Shown in pieces: positions 46,914 through 51,160 of a stretch of 51,160 bases of DNA. The translations under genes were made by a program, and so were the position numbers. The first letter of the stretch is position 1. Every line of letters starts with the position of its first letter. The notes under the pieces are model-generated. The model worked only from the letters and a program-made list of their open reading frames with translations, was not told where the DNA came from and did no database searches. The stretch is from Candidatus Avoscillospira stercorigallinarum (GTDB lineage: Bacteria; Bacillota; Clostridia; Oscillospirales; Oscillospiraceae), in NCBI GenBank assembly GCA_018713205.1, contig DVFN01000089.1:1-51160 (forward strand). Reading direction: 5' to 3'.

Positions 46914-47849
46914 TTACAGATTGTTGAGCCGCTGGAGAACGACGGCCAGCTCGGCGCGTGTGGTGACGCGGTCGGGAGCCAAGGTCGAACTGCCGATGCC
47001 CACCAGACCCTCTCGCAGGGCCCAGACCATGGCGTCCTTCGCCCAAGAGGCGACGAGGGCCCCGTCGCGATAGCCGGCCAGCGAGCCGGAGACCTTGGGG
47101 CTGCCATACCAGCGGTAGAGCATGGTGATAAGCTCCTGCCGGGTGACTGCGGCGGTGGGGTTCTTGCCGTCGGTGATCTGGTGGTTCTTGGCCCAGGCCT
47201 GGGCGTCGGCATACCAGGGGCTGCAGTCCTCCAGGTCCCGGTTGCCGGACACACGCCCCAACACCAGCCAGGTCATGGCGCGCGTCACAGCGCCGTCGGG
47301 ATCAAAGTTGGTCTTGGAGACGCCGTCCAGGAAACCACAGGATACGGCATAGTCCACCGCCTCGTGGTACCAGGCGTCGGCCTCGACATCGGTGAAGCGG
47401 TAGCTGGGACAGCCGGGCCAGCTGCCGTCGCAGCCGTCGTCGGAGAAGCGGACCCAGACGGTGACGTCATTGTGGGGCATGGTGAACCGGTTCCAGCGGT
47501 TGACTTTGATGGTGTCGTCCGATCCCAGGTCCGGTGCGGACCAGTCCTCATCATCAAACCAGCGGCTGGGTTCAAACCAGGAGCTGTCTTCGTCCCAGGA
47601 GACCTCCCAGAGCGATTCGCCGGGGACGACGGTGATGTCCTCCAGCTCGTAGCCGGCGTCGGCACGGACGGTGATGGAAACGGTATCCCCGGCGTGGGCC
47701 CGGGAGACATTGGTCCAGGCGTCGCCGTTGCCGGTTACTACAACATGGACATCGTAGTAAGGATTGGGCAGGGCGGCGGCGGTGGAGGCGAACAGAGAGA
47801 CCACCAGGATCAGGGTGAATCCCAAAGCGGTCCAGCGAAGCTTACGCAT
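46914..47849 (-). CDS. Secreted protein with repeat domain (GYELEDITV..FTMPHNDVTVWVRF) and C-terminal SLH repeats
   Basis: Signal peptide; three SLH-like repeats ending DRVTTRAELAVVLQRLNNL. Confidence 0.85.
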   Translation of the reverse strand: MRKLRWTALGFTLILVVSLFASTAAALPNPYYDVHVVVTGNGDAWTNVSRAHAGDTVSITVRADAGYELEDITVVPGESLWEVSWDEDSSWFEPSRWFDDEDWSAPDLGSDDTIKVNRWNRFTMPHNDVTVWVRFSDDGCDGSWPGCPSYRFTDVEADAWYHEAVDYAVSCGFLDGVSKTNFDPDGAVTRAMTWLVLGRVSGNRDLEDCSPWYADAQAWAKNHQITDGKNPTAAVTRQELITMLYRWYGSPKVSGSLAGYRDGALVASWAKDAMVWALREGLVGIGSSTLAPDRVTTRAELAVVLQRLNNL

Positions 47850-47922
47850 AAAACCTCCTCCTTATTTCAAAGTTATCTAAGAAAAGTATACAGGATTCTC
47901 AGAGGAAAAACAAGAGCACCGG

Positions 47923-48531
47923 TCAATTTGCTGGCCTTGGCGGCACCCGCTGTACCAGCACCGCCGCCAGATACCCGGCGGCAAAGCCGATCAGCAGCCC
48001 CGCCAGCACGTCGGTGGGGTAGTGGACGGCCAGATAGAGCCGGGAGAGCCCCATGGCCAGGGCAAAGAGCAGACAGGCCCAGGTTTTCCGGCGGTTCCCC
48101 AGGAAGAAGAGGGCCGTCATCGCCGCGGCGGCAGCGGTGGAATGGCCCGAGGGGAAGGAGGCGTCGGATTCAAGATGGGCTCCGGCCTCCAGCCACCACT
48201 GGTAGAGCAGCCGTCCCTCGTCGGCATAGGGCCTGGGCCGGTCCACCAGGGGCTTGAGCAGGACGTTGGTGCACAGGGCTCCGATGGCCAGCGCCAGCAG
48301 AACCCCCAGCCCCAGCTTCCGGGTGGGCCGCAGCGCCAGCAGCAGCAGTCCCAATGGAATAAGCGCAATACCGCCCTTGCCCAGAAGCGCCAGCAGTACG
48401 GCCAGCGGATCGAGTACGACGTGCAGCGGCGACTGCTGCAAGGTGTGGAACGCGCCGAGAATGGCCTGGTCAAATCCGGCACAGCTTTGATCCAGCCACA
48501 GCGCGGCTGCGGAGAGAATCACGGGCAACAC
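47923..48531 (-). CDS. PAP2-family phosphatase
   Basis: KPLVDRPRP, SFPSGHSTAAAA, SRLYLAVHYPTDVLAG. Confidence 0.93.
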   Translation of the reverse strand: MLPVILSAAALWLDQSCAGFDQAILGAFHTLQQSPLHVVLDPLAVLLALLGKGGIALIPLGLLLLALRPTRKLGLGVLLALAIGALCTNVLLKPLVDRPRPYADEGRLLYQWWLEAGAHLESDASFPSGHSTAAAAAMTALFFLGNRRKTWACLLFALAMGLSRLYLAVHYPTDVLAGLLIGFAAGYLAAVLVQRVPPRPAN

Positions 48532-48884
48532 TCCTTTTCTACAGAAAGCGGAACGGCGGACTGCGAGAAGATTTGCTGTACATCGTCCCTATTTAATAGT
48601 ATAATAGCACTGATCTACGGATACAAACGGCAGAGGATATGGATGTTTTATACAAGAACTTCGGATAGACGGGATCAGACCTGCCGGCTGAACGCGCCGG
48701 ATGGAATACACCTATGATATCATCCACAGTCCGCCTGTCAATACCGGGTTTTCGGCCCGTTATCCTGGAGAAAGGGGCCGGATACACGAAACAGACGAGA
48801 GGAAACGTATGACGTGCCGTGCGCCATGCCGGTTTTGAATAGCTTCCGGGACGTGCGAGACCGGGAAAACATAAGGGGGTACCT

Positions 48885-50366
48885 ATGAAACATACGCTGA
48901 ATATGATGGCCTTTGATCTGGGGGCCAGCAACGGCCGCGCCATTTTGGGCCGGTTTGACGGAGAAAAAATCGTAATGGAGGAGCTGCACCGCTACGAGAA
49001 CGACTATGTCCGCCTGGGCGGGAAGCTCTATTGGGACTGCCTGAACCTGTACCAGCAGATGAAGCAGGGCTTCCACGCCTTCCGCCGGGCTGATGCAGGC
49101 GAGCTGGCCAGCTTCGGCGTGGACACCTGGGGCGTGGACTACGGCCTGCTGGACCGGAACGGCTGCCTGCTGGGCAACCCGCGGTCCTACCGGATGTCTG
49201 AGGACGCGGACATGGAGCGGGTCTATCAGACCGTGCCCTTCGAGACGCTCTTTGCCCGATCCGGAATCGGTGCGATGAACTTCAATACGCTCTTTCAGCT
49301 CTGCCGCCGCCGGGCCGAGGGCGACGTCGCGCTGGAGCAGGCCGAGACCATGCTGCTGATGCCGGACCTGCTGGGCTATTTCTTCACCGGCGAAAAGAAG
49401 AGCGAATACACCATCGCCTCCACAACCATGCTCTATAATCCCTCCCGGGGCGACTGGGATTGGGAGACCATCGACGCCCTGGGTCTGCCGCGGCGTATCT
49501 TCACCGAAGTAGACCGAGCCGGCAGCCTCCGCGGCGCGCTGCTGCCCGATCTGGCCCAGGAGCTGGGAATCAACCGGGCTGCATACGCGGCAGTGGGCTG
49601 CCATGACACGGCCTCGGCGGTGGCGGCGGTGCCCGGTACCGGCAGCTTTGCCTTCTGCTCCAGCGGTACCTGGTCCCTGTTTGGCGTGGAGACCGACAAG
49701 CCGATCCTGACCGACGCCGTGCGGGACGCCAATTTCTCCAACGAGGGCACCGTCCAGGGCGGCTTCCGGCCCCTGAAGAATAATATGGGCCTGTGGCTGA
49801 TTCAGGAATGCCGCCGGGATTGGATCAAGGCGGGCCGCAAGTATTCCTGGGACGAGATTGTGGTCGAAGCGCAAAAGGCCCAGCCGATGCGGTCCATCAT
49901 CGATACGGACTACGGCCCGTTCTTTGCTGCGGGACAGATGGAGGAGAAGATTCGGGCCTACTGTGCATCCACCGGCCAGCCGCAGCCCGAGACCGTGGGC
50001 GAAGTGGCGCGCTGCATCTATGAATCGCTTGCGCTCCAATACCGCTGGTCCCTGGAGCGCCTGGAGGAGATCAAGGGAGCGCGGATCGACAGCCTCAATC
50101 TTGTCGGCGGCGGCATCCAGAATAAGCTTCTCAATCAGATGGTGGCCGACGCCATTGACCGCCCTGTGGTCACCGGCCCCATTGAGGGAGCCGCCATCGG
50201 CAATCTCTTACTGCAGGCCATGGCCCTGGGCGAGCTCAAGAGCCTGGAGGAGGTCCGCCAGGTGGTCCGCAATTCCGAGTCGGTCCATACCTATGAGCCC
50301 CGCCATACCCAGGCCTGGGAAGACGCCTACGCCCGCCTGCTGGCGTACAGATCCCAGATGCAATAG
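48885..50366 (+). CDS. rhaB: Rhamnulokinase
   Basis: FDLGASNGRAILGRFDG, GVDTWGVDYGLLD, CHDTASAVAAVP, SSGTWSLFGVE. Confidence 0.93.
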   Translation: MKHTLNMMAFDLGASNGRAILGRFDGEKIVMEELHRYENDYVRLGGKLYWDCLNLYQQMKQGFHAFRRADAGELASFGVDTWGVDYGLLDRNGCLLGNPRSYRMSEDADMERVYQTVPFETLFARSGIGAMNFNTLFQLCRRRAEGDVALEQAETMLLMPDLLGYFFTGEKKSEYTIASTTMLYNPSRGDWDWETIDALGLPRRIFTEVDRAGSLRGALLPDLAQELGINRAAYAAVGCHDTASAVAAVPGTGSFAFCSSGTWSLFGVETDKPILTDAVRDANFSNEGTVQGGFRPLKNNMGLWLIQECRRDWIKAGRKYSWDEIVVEAQKAQPMRSIIDTDYGPFFAAGQMEEKIRAYCASTGQPQPETVGEVARCIYESLALQYRWSLERLEEIKGARIDSLNLVGGGIQNKLLNQMVADAIDRPVVTGPIEGAAIGNLLLQAMALGELKSLEEVRQVVRNSESVHTYEPRHTQAWEDAYARLLAYRSQMQ

Positions 50367-50408
50367 TTGTACCGTGTGGTTGTGCCCCGGTGGTATCGCC
50401 AACTGGTC

Positions 50409-50435
50409 ACGGGCGGGGGAGATCCCCGCCCGGAC
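50409..50435. repeat. Degenerate family A-like palindrome
   Basis: CGGGCGGGGGAGATCCCCGCCCG. Confidence 0.5.
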
Positions 50436-50544
50436 CGGGAGTATCCGCACAGGAAACAACCCCCCAAGAGATAGTGGTATTTCAATGGAAGAAACCACAA
50501 AATATAGGTCACGAAAAAAACCTGAAAAAATCAGAAAAAAGGTG

Positions 50545-50573
50545 TTGACAAAGGGGGAAAATGCTGGTATCAT
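50545..50573 (+). promoter_or_regulatory. rRNA promoter P1
   Basis: TTGACA-17-TATCAT. Confidence 0.8.
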
Positions 50574-50639
50574 ATGCAAGCACTCTTCGAGAGGGCAACA
50601 AATCAAGGCCGTGGGTCGAAAAAGTCAAGAAAAAAGCGC

Positions 50640-50668
50640 TTGACAAATGAGACCAAGCGTGCTAAGAT
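50640..50668 (+). promoter_or_regulatory. rRNA promoter P2
   Basis: TTGACA-17-TAAGAT. Confidence 0.85.
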
Positions 50669-50903
50669 ATAAAAGTTCCGCGCAGAGAGTTAAACCTCGA
50701 TGAAACGCAGAGCAAAACCGGAGAAAACCGCCGGGTGTACCTTGTAAATTAAACAACGTGAACACAAACAGCACCTTGGACAATTTTTAAAAGTTGTTCT
50801 TGAATGTCAGAAATGACGTGCGAGAATAGCCAACGAATTTCTTGAGTAATTGCTAGAGCAAATGCTTAATGAATGATTTTAGAGCTGCGGCTTTAAGATA
50901 CAA

Positions 50904-51160
50904 TTTATTGAGAGTTTGATCCTGGCTCAGGACGAACGCTGGCGGCGTGCCTAACACAAGCAAGTCAAACGGGGCTCTTTGGATCGAGACTTCGGTCAAG
51001 TGAAGCTGAGCTTAGTGGCGGACGGGTGAGTAACGCGTGAGCAACCTGCCTTTCAGAGGGGGATAACGTCTTGAAAAGGACGCTAATACCGCATGATATT
51101 ATGGAGCCACATGGCTCTATAATCAAAGGAGCAATCCGCTGAAAGATGGGCTCGCGTCCG
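50904..51160 (+). rRNA. rrs: 16S rRNA, 5' part (truncated by window edge)
   Basis: TTTATTGAGAGTTTGATCCTGGCTCAGGACGAACGCTGGCGGCGTGCC. Confidence 0.98.

Noticed and set aside
1-51160. Transposase, integrase, prophage or toxin-antitoxin genes
   Set aside because: None recognised in the ORF track despite abundant repeats.

Overview
High-GC window from a Clostridia genome, probably Oscillospiraceae-like judging from gene content and the 5' end of a 16S rRNA at the right edge. Housekeeping blocks: lepA, mrdA/mreD, rbfA-nrnA-truB-ribF, aconitase-family hydratase + NADP-ICDH, a Tritrichomonas-type guaB, and purC-F-M-N-D-L. Surface blocks: three SLH-domain proteins and a ~14 kb envelope locus (32.8-46.9 kb). 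That locus has a complete dlt operon, including a small DltX ending FVYSEF, three transglutaminase-like lipoproteins, a C39-like papain-fold protein, paralogous small lipoproteins, and a second MBOAT/AlgJ-like acyltransferase pair whose MBOAT ends in the DltX-like tail FIYQQF. The rest of the window is rhaB and tandem rRNA promoters leading into 16S. Two unrelated intergenic repeat families stand out. Family A is a set of GTAGGGGC-headed palindromes whose stems change sequence but stay palindromic. Family B is a ~200 nt multi-hairpin module with paired base changes between copies. The best candidates for something new are these two structured repeat families and the dual MBOAT envelope locus. 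All calls come from reading the sequence and from memory of protein families; no searches were run.
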